Source: Afipia sp. (GTDB taxonomy: Bacteria; Pseudomonadota; Alphaproteobacteria; Rhizobiales; Xanthobacteraceae). Taken from it: a stretch of DNA of 64,000 nucleotides. Within the stretch, counting starts at the first letter, position 1; each line of letters begins with the position of its first letter. Below are positions 48,101-61,452 of this stretch, piece by piece. The notes beneath the pieces were generated by a model. That model did no database searches. It was not told where the DNA came from and was given only the letters and a program-made list of their open reading frames with translations. Made by a program: the position numbers and the translations under genes. The stretch covers positions 81,295 through 145,294 of the forward strand of contig JAFVHU010000114.1 of the NCBI GenBank assembly GCA_017474385.1, read 5' to 3'.

Positions 48101-49042
48101 TCAAGCGATCTGTCAAATACCTGGTTTTCGTGTTGGTCGCGGCCGGGCTCGTCTACGGCGGCTACCAAATAATGAATACGCCAGCGAATTCGAAGAAGAC
48201 GCCGACCGAAAAAGTCGAGAAGGAAGAGCACGCGGAAGGTGGTGTCGAAATGAGTGACGCCAAAGTTGCGGCAGTGGGCATCGAGATCGCAAAGGCCGCA
48301 CCCGGAGTGCTACGGGACAGCCTGCTGTTGAACGGCATCGTCCAGCCCAACCAGGAATCTCTGGTACAGGTAACGCCCCGCTTTCCGGGAATTGTGCGCG
48401 AAGTCCGCAAGCGGATCGGCGACCGAGTCCAAAAGGGAGAGGTTCTTGCGATCGTCGAAAGCAACCAGAGCCTGACGCCCTACGAATTGAAGGCGTCGCT
48501 TGCCGGAACGGTGATCGACCGTCAGACGACTTTGGGAGAGTTCGTATCCGAACAGAAGTCGGCATTCGTGATCGCGGACCTTTCCACGGTCTGGGTGGAC
48601 TTTTCCGTGTACCGCCGCGATTTGAAACGCGTGAGCATCGGCGACCAGATTCTCATCGATCCTGCCGACGGCGGACCGCCGATCGAGGCAAAGATCTCAT
48701 ACCTCTCGCCGGTCGGCAGTAGCGACACCCAAAGCGCATTGGCGCGAGCGATCGTGCCGAACGCCGAGCAGCGTTTGCGGCCTGGCCTCTTCATTACCGG
48801 CCGGCTGGCGTTGTCCGCGAAGAAGGTCGGCGTTGTGGTGAAGTCGTCGGCACTCCAGTCCATCGAGAATCGGACGGTCGTCTTTGTGCGTAACGGTGAG
48901 AAGTTCGAGGCCCGCGACGTCGAGGTAGGCGATCGCGATCCGGAGCTTGTCGAAATTGTTTTTGGTCTTCTGGAAGGCGATTTGTACGCCGCGCAAAACA
49001 GTTTCATCGTCAAGGCGGAGATGGCGAAAGGATCGGCCGAAC

Positions 49043-49053
<11 letters not shown>
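48097..49053 (+). CDS. czcB: Periplasmic adaptor of metal RND pump (CzcB family)
   Basis: 318 aa membrane-fusion protein with an N-terminal hydrophobic anchor (FVLVAAGLVYGGYQI). Barrel-sandwich blocks NQESLVQVTPRFPGIVREV and GEVLAIVESNQSL, the second lipoyl half GTVIDRQTTLGEFV and the beta-barrel RRDLKRVSIGD are present. It lacks the extra C-terminal metal-binding domain of longer CzcB/CusB proteins. It joins CzcA to CzcC across the periplasm. The PII-like gene starts 11 bases inside its 3' end. Confidence 0.88.
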
Positions 49054-52987
<3,934 letters not shown>

Positions 52988-53007
52988 GGGACTAATGTAC
53001 AGGACGG

Positions 53008-53320
53008 TTGGACGTTGAATGGACATCGAACAGTGTGCCAGCGTTCCGATTGCGACACAGGCCCGCATTCGGTACCGACATAGCGATCGAGACCGCCGAT
53101 GCCGCCGTGCCTCACGGACGGGTGGCCGTGTCGCGGCCATGGTCGGCCTGTCGAAGCGGACGATGGCCAACATCCGGCAGAACATCGCCATTGTGCTTGG
53201 CCTGAAAGCCGTCCTCCTCGTCGACCAACTTGCGCCCTGCCATTCTCGCCGACACCGACTCAACCGTCCTGGTGACGATAATGCGCTTCGCTTGCTCGCA
53301 GTGCCCAGAACCTGACGGAG
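53008..53320 (+). pseudogene. P1B-type ATPase, C-terminal relic
   Basis: One frame reads GTDIAIETADAA, the next RVAAMVGLSKRTMANIRQN and IAIVLGLKAVLL, a third ILADTDSTVLVTIMRFA. These are the end of a Zn/Cd ATPase: the hinge after GDGxNDAP and the last two membrane segments. The rest of the gene is gone and the remaining part contains at least two frameshifts. It does not come from the intact ATPase at 39302, whose matching text differs. Confidence 0.75.
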
Positions 53321-53472
53321 ATCTCAGTTCGCCCACCTAGTCGACATCTGCATCGATCAAAGGAGACCGGCATGGGGTTCAACCAATATCACCAACAGCC
53401 GATGGGCTTTCGGAGGAAGTGCGAACGTTCGCCCGCATGATCGCGTCACGGGCCTATTCCTGGAGGCATTCG

Positions 53473-53967
53473 ATGAGATTGTCGTTCCAAATTCTGATGG
53501 CGGGTATACTATTGCTATTGGCGTCTGCACTTCCGTTCGGAGAGGCAGGGGCGCGCAGCGGTTTTGCCACGGAGCGTCCGTGGGCAGCCGAGCATATCGA
53601 AGGACTTCCGCCCGACATCCGCCGCGAGGTCATCGGGCGAGCACGTGCATGCGGCAACAAGCCCGCGGCAGCCCACTATTTTTCAGTCTCGATCCAGGCT
53701 GGAGGAACCCGTTTCGTTTCGCTGCATTTCGAAGACTTCGCATGCATGAATCGGGCGGCCGTGTGTGACGACGGTCTGTGTCTGCACCGACTGTACCTAA
53801 ATTCGCACGGTCGTCAGCGTCTGGTCTTTAGCACGCGAGCGCGCGACCTGAGGATGTTCAACGACGGCAATACCGTCGGGTTCGAGGTGATGGGCGGTCC
53901 GTCGGCGGGACTTTACCGATGGCAAGGCCGCCGGTTCGTGCGGTCGGCCGGTTTCACGGAGAGATGA
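53473..53967 (+). CDS. Secreted protein of unknown function
   Basis: 164 aa from 53473, which has GGAGG six bases upstream; upstream in-frame methionines lack this. A signal peptide (FQILMAGILLLLASALPFG) is cleaved near residue 27. The mature domain has four or more cysteines (RACGNKP, DFACMNR, VCDDGLCLHRLY) that could pair, and a beta-rich end with GLYRWQGRRFVR. I do not recognise the family. Isolated from its neighbours. Confidence 0.7.
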   Translation: MRLSFQILMAGILLLLASALPFGEAGARSGFATERPWAAEHIEGLPPDIRREVIGRARACGNKPAAAHYFSVSIQAGGTRFVSLHFEDFACMNRAAVCDDGLCLHRLYLNSHGRQRLVFSTRARDLRMFNDGNTVGFEVMGGPSAGLYRWQGRRFVRSAGFTER

Positions 53968-54170
53968 AGGAACTATGGCATCGTCGATCATCGTGCATCT
54001 GATCTTATCAGCACCAAATGCATTTGAGCGCCAATAATACGTCGCATCGATATCGTTGAGCGAGATATCGGCGCTTCTTGGAACGTTGAGTGCGACGTGT
54101 CCGGTCTGCAACAACAGGATACTGCGCTGGCGCGTAGGCGCGTTCCACTGCCTGTTAGGACCGGATGGGA

Positions 54171-54500
54171 TCAGTTGACCGCACCCTCCCGGAACAGCGT
54201 CTCGATCAGCGGACATTCCGGCAACGTGCCGTCAGCGCATCGCGCAACCACCTCCTGGAGCACCCGCTCCATGCGCCTGAGATCGGCGATCTTTGCTCGC
54301 ACGTCATCGAGATGCGCGGCAGCGACCGCATGCGCCTCGGCGCAAGGCTGGTCGCGTTCGTCGACGAGGCGCAACAGTTAGCGGATTTCATCAAGGGAGA
54401 AGCCGAGTTCCCGCGCACGCCAAACGAAGCGAAGGCGCCGCTCATGCGCCGTGTCGTAGCTGCGATAGCCGCTCGTCGTGCGCGGCGTCCGATCGCTGGC
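54171..54500 (-). pseudogene. MerR-family regulator relic
   Basis: The C-terminal block LDDVRAKIADLRRMERVL followed by VARCADGTLPECPLIETL is that of metal-responsive MerR proteins, with two cysteines in the binding loop (RCADG, ECPLI). Upstream in the same frame lie TTSGYRSYDTAHERRLRF and RARELGFSLDEIR, then an in-frame TAA where Glu is usual. The first helix-turn-helix residues are cut off where a MerA-like fragment begins on the other strand. Confidence 0.72.
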
Positions 54501-54524
54501 CACAAAGCTCGCCTTGACTCGTTG

Positions 54525-54645
54525 GCATTCCCGCCGGCAAGATCATCATCGCGACCGGCGCGCGGCCGGCGGTGCCCGCCATCCTTGGCATCGAGGCCGT
54601 ACCGTATCTCATCAGCACGACCGCGCTCCGGCTTCATCAAACACC
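54525..54645 (+). pseudogene. Mercuric reductase-like fragment
   Basis: About 38 codons reading GKIIIATGARPAVPAILGIE then AVPYLISTTAL, the block before the NAD domain in MerA and related flavin disulfide reductases. The reading frame then leaves the family. It is divergent from, and abuts, the MerR relic, so both come from an old mer locus. Confidence 0.55.
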
Positions 54646-54799
54646 TAATCTCGGTGTCCATCAAACCGGCAGCAGCTCACTCGGGGGCTTCCCAATGTCG
54701 GGTTACTTCGGCACTCAAACGCTGCAGCGCCTTCAGGCTCAGGCAGAGGTAAGCGCCGAGTTCATCAATGTGACACTTGGTGCGTGCACTGCCATGCCC

Positions 54800-55114
54800 T
54801 TATTGTTGGGACAGAATCCACTTCACCAGAGCTTCGGCCTCCTCTGGCGAAACGCCCGGTTGAGGAGGCATCGGTAGCTGACCCCAACTGCCGCCGCCGC
54901 CCTTCACGATCTTTTCGCTCAAGACCTTGATCGCGGATTCATCCTTGCCATAGCGCTCGGCCACGGCCTTGTAGGGCGGACCGATCATCTTCCGTTCGAC
55001 AGAATGGCAGGCTACGCAGTTCTTGCTCTTGGCCAACTCGGCGCTTGCGAAAGCGGCCGACGATGTCAGAAGCGCGGCGAAAGAGGCTGCGGCGAGTTGG
55101 CGAAAGTCAACCAT
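54800..55114 (-). CDS. Class I cytochrome c
   Basis: 104 aa. Signal peptide ASFAALLTSSAAFASA, then the heme-binding CVACH near residue 33 and a distal Met in QLPMPPQPGVS near 82. The size and YKAVAERYGKDE block are typical of c551/c552-type carriers. It lies downstream of a PQQ-type sugar dehydrogenase on the same strand (229-base gap) and may accept its electrons. Confidence 0.9.
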   Translation of the reverse strand: MVDFRQLAAASFAALLTSSAAFASAELAKSKNCVACHSVERKMIGPPYKAVAERYGKDESAIKVLSEKIVKGGGGSWGQLPMPPQPGVSPEEAEALVKWILSQQ

Positions 55115-55343
55115 GGAGCTGGATTCCCGTCATGCGCGATCCGCGTCGGACGGTATCGCAGAACAGTGGTCGAAACAAAGCGAACAACACCGCACGATCA
55201 TCATCGGCTCTCCGGTTAAATGGCCAAGCACGCAACGAAAGCAGCTGCGAATGCTGATCGCGCAATGCCGACGGACGCGGTCGAGCCGCGCCCGCAGAGG
55301 TCAGCCGCACCGCCGCAGCGGCAGGCGCGGCTGCTGATCGAGC

Positions 55344-56621
55344 TCAAATGGGCTTGAGCTGGTAGATGTCGCCCTGATCGGTGGCGACGTACATGCTGCC
55401 GTCCGGCGCCTGCACGACGGAGCGGAAGCGTCCGGCCGGCATCGGCAGGGACACCGTGGTGCGAGTGGCGGACGAGCCGTCGGCCGTGATGTTCAGCACG
55501 TCGAGGCGGTTACCGACCGGTGTTCCGTGGATGCCGATACCCATAAAGGTCACGACCATCCGGCCGTTCCAGTCCTTCCACTGCGGGCCGTTCAGGAACG
55601 TGCACGAAGACATGCCTTGCGAAAGCGTGTCGTTGTTCCAGGCCGGCTTCATGGCGTTGGGATAGGTCTTGGTGTCGGTCATCGGCATGAATGCCGACCG
55701 CTCCTTCGGATCCACCGCACCCATCTGGTTCGGCGAGTATCCGCAATACGCGTCGGGGCAGTCGCCTCGCCCGGCGATATTCGGGCGCGGATCCCACCCG
55801 CCGTTACCGCCGGCCGTGAGCGCCGTCACCTCGTCGCTATGCCAGGGGCCATTCTCCGCCGTGTAGGGCTGGTTCGTGCCGGGGCGGAAACAGATGCCCT
55901 GCGGGTTGCGATGTCCGTAGGTGAAGACGCGCGCATCGAAGCCCTGTGGCGGATTGTTGCCGGCCGCGGCCTTGCCGTCCCGGTCGATGCGCAGCACCTT
56001 GCCGCCCATACGGGTCGGGCTTTGCGGCACCTCGCCGTTATGGGTGTCGCCCGTCGTCACGTACAGGAAGCCGTCCGCGGGACCGAAGCGGAGGCGCCCG
56101 CCGTTATGAGCGCCAGGATCGCCGAAGGGATGGTTGCTGGGCGCCGGCTTGTAGGCGATGTCGGTGACGATGTCCTGCCGGTTCGAGACCTTGGTCAGAT
56201 CGGGACTGACCGCCAGCCGCAGCACCCGATTGGTTCCTGGCGCGGTGATGCTCGACGCCGAGAACACGTAGATGTAGCGGTTGGTAGCGAAGTCGGGGTC
56301 GATTGCCACGCCGCTCATACCGGCCTGACCGCTGCAGAAGAGGTCGGATGCGGTGTCAGGATAGCCCTTGGAATCCTTCATGCCGAGCAGGGCGTTGATA
56401 GTGCCGGACGGTGACCGGACCGATAGTCCACGGCACTTCTCGGTGAAGAACATCGTACCGTCGGGGAGAAAGGCCATGTCCCACGTCAGGTCACGTCCGG
56501 TCATCACGGCGGTGCTGGCGAGTCCGGGAGTTCCGCTTGGGCTTTGGGCCGCCGCCGAGCCGGACAGGGCGAATGAGGACAATAGCGCGCAGGGCAATAC
56601 GAAGCAGATACGTCGAGTCAT
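55344..56621 (-). CDS. PQQ-dependent sugar dehydrogenase (soluble GDH/YliI-like)
   Basis: 425 aa from 56621, preceded by GGAGG about eight bases away. Signal peptide LSSFALSGSAAAQ. The beta-propeller blocks DLTWDMAFLPDGTMFFTEK, GMSGVAIDPDF, NGGRLRFGPADGFLYVTTGD and YGHRNPQGI match the glucose/sorbosone dehydrogenase family, with the catalytic-type His of the last two. It oxidises aldoses or similar sugars in the periplasm with PQQ. The cytochrome c downstream is the probable acceptor. Confidence 0.88.
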   Translation of the reverse strand: MTRRICFVLPCALLSSFALSGSAAAQSPSGTPGLASTAVMTGRDLTWDMAFLPDGTMFFTEKCRGLSVRSPSGTINALLGMKDSKGYPDTASDLFCSGQAGMSGVAIDPDFATNRYIYVFSASSITAPGTNRVLRLAVSPDLTKVSNRQDIVTDIAYKPAPSNHPFGDPGAHNGGRLRFGPADGFLYVTTGDTHNGEVPQSPTRMGGKVLRIDRDGKAAAGNNPPQGFDARVFTYGHRNPQGICFRPGTNQPYTAENGPWHSDEVTALTAGGNGGWDPRPNIAGRGDCPDAYCGYSPNQMGAVDPKERSAFMPMTDTKTYPNAMKPAWNNDTLSQGMSSCTFLNGPQWKDWNGRMVVTFMGIGIHGTPVGNRLDVLNITADGSSATRTTVSLPMPAGRFRSVVQAPDGSMYVATDQGDIYQLKPI

Positions 56622-57040
56622 CGATGTCTCCTCCGATTTTGTAAGTTTCACTCCCTAAAAGGGCCGGGATTCACCGGCCCCGAGCCGAAGCATTGTTTGG
56701 CAGATCGATTGTTATGCGACGCCCAAGCTTGTGCGACATCGCTTCTCACCGAATGGCAGGCACCAATTGCCTGAACAAGACGCCTGCGCCTCTGGGTCAA
56801 CGGTGATCGCGGGTCAATATTGGTGATGGCGAGAAGGCTTGGCAAGAGGACAGCCAACCGGTTGCAGCGCGAGATGCCGTTGTCCGAGCGCGCATCATTG
56901 ATCGCGCGCAGGGCAGATGATTACATCGGCGGCGCTGGGGCGCGGCTTGCCATGCCCATTCGAGAAGGAAATCCGACACGCAGTCATTGATTTGAAAATG
57001 TTGGCCGATCAACGGCCAATACATCAGGGAGGAGACGACT
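56622..57040. other. Divergent intergenic region, no gene seen
   Basis: About 420 bases between the dehydrogenase and the binding protein. Short frames only; no clear palindrome found. Promoters of both genes should lie here. Confidence 0.5.
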
Positions 57041-58366
57041 ATGACCGAGTTTACGCCGGATCGACGATCTCTGCTCAAAGGAAGCGCCGCGGCATTGGCT
57101 GCTGCGGCGACCATGTCAGCCGACCAGATGCTCGGCTACGCCAAGGCCTGGGCGCAGACCGCCCAATGGAAGCCGGAAGCCGGCGCCACCATCAACATGT
57201 TGCGATGGAAACGTTTCGTGGAGGCCGAGGATGTCGCCTTCATGAAAATCGTCGACGCCTTCCAGAAGGCGACCGGCGTCAAGATCAACATCTCCAATGA
57301 GTCGTTCGACGACATTCAGCCCAAGGCCTCGGTCGCGGCCAATACCGGGCAGGGTCTCGACATGGTGTGGGGCCTCTATTCGCTGCCGCATCTGTTTCCC
57401 GAAAAGTGCGTCGACGTCACCGACGTCGCCGAGTATCTCGGCAAGAAGTACGGCGGCTGGGCGCCATCCGGCGTGGCGTATGGCAAGCGCGGCAACAAGT
57501 GGCTCGGCATTCCGGTGGCCGCGAGCGGCGGCCTTGTGAACTATCGCGTCGCCGCCATGCAGAAGTGCGGCTTCAAGGAATTCCCGAAAGACCTCGCCGG
57601 ATTCCGCGAGCTGATCAAGGGCCTCAAGCAAAACGGGACGCCTGCGGGCATGGCGCTTGGCCATGCGACGGGCGACGCCAACGGATGGCTTGCCTGGGCG
57701 TTGTGGGCGCACAATGCCTACACCGTCGACAAGGACAACAAGGTGACGATCAACTCGCCGGAGACGGCGAAGGCGCTGGAATACGTCAAGTCGCTCTACG
57801 AGAACTTCATTCCCGGCACGATCTCCTGGAACGACAGCTCCAACAACAAGGCGTTTCTGGCCGGCCAGCTTCATCTCACCACCAACGGCATTTCGATCTA
57901 TGTCGCGGCGAAGAAAGAGAACCCTGCGATCGCAGCGGACATGGATCACGCGCATCTGCCGGTCGGGATCAGCGGCCAGGTGCGGGAGCAGCATCTCGGC
58001 TTCCCGATCCTGATCTTCAACTTCACCAAGTATCCGCAGGCCTGCAAGGCCTTCACGGCCTTTTTGATGGAGGGCCCCCAGTTCAATCCATGGATCGAGG
58101 CGGCGCAGGGATATCTGTCGCACTTCCTGCTCGCCTATGATGCGAATCCGATCTGGACGGTCGATCCCAAGAACACGCCATATCGCGATGTCGCCAAGCT
58201 GGCATCGACACCGGCCGGTCGTGGTACCTTGAATGAAAGTGCTGCGGCGGCGATCGCCGATTTCGTCGTGGTCGATATGTTTGCGAACTATTGCTCCGGC
58301 CGTGAAGACATCAAGGGCGCGATGGCGTCGGCGGAGCGCCAGTTCAAGCGGATTTATCGGACCTGA
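57041..58366 (+). CDS. Tat-exported extracellular solute-binding protein (family 1)
   Basis: 441 aa. DRRSLLKGSAAALAAAA at the start is a twin-arginine signal. The mature protein (VEAEDVAFMKIVDAFQKATG and a MalE/UgpB-like fold) is that of ABC sugar- or polyol-binding receptors. The start at 57041 has GGAGG at eight bases. No permease or ATPase gene is near, so it either serves a transporter elsewhere or works alone. Proximity to the sugar dehydrogenase is suggestive only. Confidence 0.82.
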   Translation: MTEFTPDRRSLLKGSAAALAAAATMSADQMLGYAKAWAQTAQWKPEAGATINMLRWKRFVEAEDVAFMKIVDAFQKATGVKINISNESFDDIQPKASVAANTGQGLDMVWGLYSLPHLFPEKCVDVTDVAEYLGKKYGGWAPSGVAYGKRGNKWLGIPVAASGGLVNYRVAAMQKCGFKEFPKDLAGFRELIKGLKQNGTPAGMALGHATGDANGWLAWALWAHNAYTVDKDNKVTINSPETAKALEYVKSLYENFIPGTISWNDSSNNKAFLAGQLHLTTNGISIYVAAKKENPAIAADMDHAHLPVGISGQVREQHLGFPILIFNFTKYPQACKAFTAFLMEGPQFNPWIEAAQGYLSHFLLAYDANPIWTVDPKNTPYRDVAKLASTPAGRGTLNESAAAAIADFVVVDMFANYCSGREDIKGAMASAERQFKRIYRT

Positions 58367-58419
58367 TGGACGGCTGATGGTTCCCGCGCGCGGCGATCAA
58401 ATTGTCGCGCGCGGAAAAC

Positions 58420-58493
58420 CGTCATTGCGAGCCGGGCGAAGCAATCCAGATCGGAAGCTGGATTGCTTCGTCGCGATGCTCCTCGCAATGACG
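58420..58493. repeat. Dispersed palindromic repeat (REP-like)
   Basis: A long imperfect inverted repeat: CGTCATTGCGAGC... and ...CTCGCAATGACG at the ends, with CAATCCAG/CTGGATTG inside and an eight-base loop. This pattern is familiar as a highly repeated intergenic element of Bradyrhizobium and relatives. May also terminate transcription of the binding-protein gene. Confidence 0.7.
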
Positions 58494-58668
58494 TCGTAGC
58501 CGGGCAGCTGCCCATAAAAAAGCCAGCTACATAATCATTTCGACTCATTCGTCAGGCACACTAGACTGACCATCCTGGCTGGCAGATCGCCGCCGGCCCC
58601 CGCGCGCTGTCTGCGCCCGCTGTTACTGCCGGGAGCGGCCCCGCGGAAAACTCGCAATCGATGAGGAC

Positions 58669-60297
58669 ATGATGCTCACGTCGCAGCAGTTGAAGGAATT
58701 ATTCCCAGAGGAAAGTGCTTTGAAGGATTGCGGTGTGCCGCCGCCGGTTCATCAGCGCGAGACCCTTGTGAACGGAGAACTGAGGCCGTGGACCGGGCCG
58801 GTGGAGATCGTGCGTTCGGCCATCTGCGTGCGCAAGCCCGACGGTTCGCTGGAGCAGGTTGAACTCGGCAGCTATCCCGTCGGGGGCATTCCGGAGGCAA
58901 AGGTTGCGCTGGATGCGGCGGTCGCCGCTTATGACAGCGGGCGCGGCGAATGGCCGACGATGACGGTCGCGCAGCGCATCGCCTGCATGCAGGATTTCAC
59001 CAAGCAGATGATGGCGCGCCGCGAGCAGATCGTGAACCTCATCATGTGGGAGATCGGCAAGACGCTGCCGGATTCCCAGAAGGAGTTTGATCGCACGGTT
59101 GAATACATGAAGGCGACGATCGAGGCGCTGAAGCATCTCGATAACGACAACTCGCGTTTCACCATTGTCGAAGGTACCATCGGCCAGATCCGCCGCACGC
59201 CGCTTGGCGTCGTGCTCTGCATGGGGCCGTACAACTATCCGCTCAACGAAACGTTCGCGACGCTGATCCCGGCACTCATCATGGGCAACACCATGGTGTT
59301 CAAGCCGCCGAAGTTCGGCGTGCTGCTGTTTCAGCCGTTGCTCGAAGCGTTCCGCAGTGCGTTCCCGAAGGGTGTCATCAACACGGTGTACGGCAAGGGC
59401 TCGGAGGTCGTGCCGATGCTGCTTGAGTCCGGCAAGGTCAATGTGCTGACGCTGATCGGCTCGAGCCGTGTGGCCGACCACCTCAAGAAGATGCATCCCA
59501 AGGTCAACCGGCTGCGCGCCATTCTCGGCCTCGATGCCAAGAACGCGGCCATCGTGCTGCCGGATGCGAATGTCGAACTCGCGGTGAAGGAGTGCCTGCT
59601 CGGATCGCTCTCCTTCAACGGTCAGCGCTGCACGGCGCTCAAGATGCTGATCGTCCATCGCTCGATCGTCGATAAGTTTCTCGCACGCTTTACCGAGGAA
59701 CTCGCCAGGCTGAAGGCCGGCATGCCGTGGGACAAGGGTGTCACGCTCACGCCGTTGCCGGAGCTTGGCAAGGTCGAGCATATGACGCGGCTGGTTGCCG
59801 ATGCCACGGAGAAGGGCGCCAAGGTCATCAACGAAGGCGGCGGCGCGAGCAGCGGCACGCTGTTCTATCCCGCGGTGGTCTATCCCGTGAAGGAAGGCAT
59901 GCTGCTGTACCGCGAGGAGCAGTTCGGACCGATCGTTCCGGTGATGGCGTTCGACGACATCGATACAGCGCTCGACTACGTCATCACCTCAGAGCACGGC
60001 CAGCAGGTCTCGATTTTTAGCGAAGATGCGGAAACCATCGGGCGGCTGGTCGACCCGTTGGTCAATCAGGTCTGCCGGGTGAACATCAATTGCCAGTGTC
60101 AGCGCGGGCCGGATGTGTTCCCGTTCACCGGCCGCAAGGATTCGGCGGAAGGCACGCTCTCGGTCACCGACGCGCTGCGCTCGTTCTCGATCCGCTCGAT
60201 GATCGCAGCCAAGCAGACCGACGATTCCAAACGGCTGCTCGACGACATCGTGCGCGATCACAAGTCGAACTTCATAAATACTGGGTTCATTTTGTAA
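58669..60297 (+). CDS. Aldehyde dehydrogenase, GapN-like group
   Basis: 542 aa, longer than common ALDHs (~490). MGPYNYPLNETFATLIPALI near residue 190 and the catalytic-cysteine block SFNGQRCTALK near 325 are clear, as is YREEQFGPIVPVM. Proteins of this group are commonly annotated as NADP-dependent glyceraldehyde-3-phosphate dehydrogenases. The usual ELGGK motif with the general base reads GLDAKN here, so the glutamate is replaced. Substrate is therefore uncertain. Followed by a strong terminator. Confidence 0.82.
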   Translation: MMLTSQQLKELFPEESALKDCGVPPPVHQRETLVNGELRPWTGPVEIVRSAICVRKPDGSLEQVELGSYPVGGIPEAKVALDAAVAAYDSGRGEWPTMTVAQRIACMQDFTKQMMARREQIVNLIMWEIGKTLPDSQKEFDRTVEYMKATIEALKHLDNDNSRFTIVEGTIGQIRRTPLGVVLCMGPYNYPLNETFATLIPALIMGNTMVFKPPKFGVLLFQPLLEAFRSAFPKGVINTVYGKGSEVVPMLLESGKVNVLTLIGSSRVADHLKKMHPKVNRLRAILGLDAKNAAIVLPDANVELAVKECLLGSLSFNGQRCTALKMLIVHRSIVDKFLARFTEELARLKAGMPWDKGVTLTPLPELGKVEHMTRLVADATEKGAKVINEGGGASSGTLFYPAVVYPVKEGMLLYREEQFGPIVPVMAFDDIDTALDYVITSEHGQQVSIFSEDAETIGRLVDPLVNQVCRVNINCQCQRGPDVFPFTGRKDSAEGTLSVTDALRSFSIRSMIAAKQTDDSKRLLDDIVRDHKSNFINTGFIL

Positions 60298-60304
60298 TTG
60301 ATAC

Positions 60305-60344
60305 AAAACTCACGGACGGAGCGTGTGCCCCGGACGTGAGTTTT
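60305..60344 (+). terminator. Rho-independent-type terminator
   Basis: Perfect ten-base arms AAAACTCACG and CGTGAGTTTT, ending in a T run, eight bases after the ALDH stop. Likely works in both directions owing to the A and T tracts. Confidence 0.75.
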
Positions 60345-60375
60345 CATCTCGCTATGTGATGCGCTGTCTCTGTCT

Positions 60376-60424
60376 GGGCATGATCTGTTCCGAAAACCGG
60401 TTCCCACTTTTCGGGATCATGCCC
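60376..60424. repeat. Dispersed palindromic repeat (GGGCATGATC type)
   Basis: GGGCATGATC and GATCATGCCC ends around a GAAAACCGG.TTCCC core. I know this type as a frequent intergenic repeat in Bradyrhizobium/Rhodopseudomonas genomes. Confidence 0.7.
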
Positions 60425-60488
60425 TGGGTAACGAATTCTCAACCAATTCGTGGTTACCAAATAGTAAACCCATTCGGAGTTAGCGCTC

Positions 60489-61334
60489 ATGACCGATCAC
60501 ACAGCCGACGGCGAGATCAAGGAGTCCGGCACTCACAGCGCAGCATCGCTGGTGCCGGATACCGGCGATATGGTTCAGCATGAGGCAAAGGCACCAGACG
60601 CGCCACAGGAAAGCGCACCGGCACAGGTTGCCAAACAACCTTCCAAGGAAATCACCTTGCAGCGCCTGACGTCGCACAGCTCCTGGGAAGATATTGTCAA
60701 TGAAAGCGCCGCGCGCGAGCAGCAGTTTAATGCCGCGCCTGCCACAGGCCGCCGTCTCTCGATGGCCGCCATCGTGGCCATCGCCGCCGCAGTCGGCGCC
60801 ATCGGAGGCTCGCTCGCCACAGTGGGCGCCGGGCACTACCTGAAAAGCGATCAGACCGCTTCCATTGCGGCCGCAAGCGCCGCAGAGCAAGCGCGCTCGG
60901 TCGAAAGCGCGATTGCTAAAATCAACGCTGACATTGCCGCCCTCAAGGCCAGCAGCGCCGCACAATCCGCGAAGATCGGTGAGCGCATCGACCGGGTCGA
61001 GAAGGCGCAGGCCGAGCCTGCCGCTAAACTGGCGAAGCTGAGCGAGGCCGTTGAAAAGTTGAAGGCGCCGGCGCCTGTACAAGCCGCAAACGCCGCTCCG
61101 GAAACCACCGGCTCGATCAAGCCCGCCGCCGCGCAGCCCGGCCGGCTTCCCGTTGTCGAAGGCTGGACGCTGCGTGAAGTGTCCGCCGGCATTGCGACGG
61201 TGAGCGGCCGCCAGGGAATCTTCGACGTCATCCCGGGCGACCCGTTGCCGGGAATCGGGCGGGTCGATGCGATCCGCCGTCAGGACGGCCGCTGGGTTGT
61301 CGTCACCAGCCGCGGTCTGATCGTCTCGCGATGA
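60489..61334 (+). CDS. Single-pass membrane protein of unknown function
   Basis: 281 aa. A cytoplasmic acidic/Ala-Pro-rich N-terminus (~85 residues) precedes one membrane segment (MAAIVAIAAAVGAIGGSLAT), then an Ala/Lys-rich coiled coil (residues ~125-195) and a conserved-looking C-terminal domain (VVEGWTLREVSAGIATVSG, DVIPGDPLPGIGRVDAIRR). Similar layouts are common in Bradyrhizobium hypothetical proteins; function unknown. No firm ribosome site. Confidence 0.75.
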   Translation: MTDHTADGEIKESGTHSAASLVPDTGDMVQHEAKAPDAPQESAPAQVAKQPSKEITLQRLTSHSSWEDIVNESAAREQQFNAAPATGRRLSMAAIVAIAAAVGAIGGSLATVGAGHYLKSDQTASIAAASAAEQARSVESAIAKINADIAALKASSAAQSAKIGERIDRVEKAQAEPAAKLAKLSEAVEKLKAPAPVQAANAAPETTGSIKPAAAQPGRLPVVEGWTLREVSAGIATVSGRQGIFDVIPGDPLPGIGRVDAIRRQDGRWVVVTSRGLIVSR

Positions 61335-61452
61335 GCGGCTTTGCGGGGTGTCCACACCCTGCAGCTAATGCGACAAACCGCTAAAATTTGAGTGTTCGCC
61401 TGAACGGACCGGCATGATCTCGCTGGCATGATGCAGCCTCTGATGAAGAGGG

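Noticed and set aside
54690-54810. Minus-strand peptide containing LKALQRLSAEVTRHWEAPE
   Set aside because: Looks protein-like but I cannot assign it, and no start is clear.
57116-58123. Long minus-strand open frame inside the Tat binding-protein gene
   Set aside because: Antisense of a clear coding sequence; no similarity or ribosome site.
58699-59781. 360-codon open frame antisense to the aldehyde dehydrogenase
   Set aside because: High-GC antisense frame, no recognisable domain.
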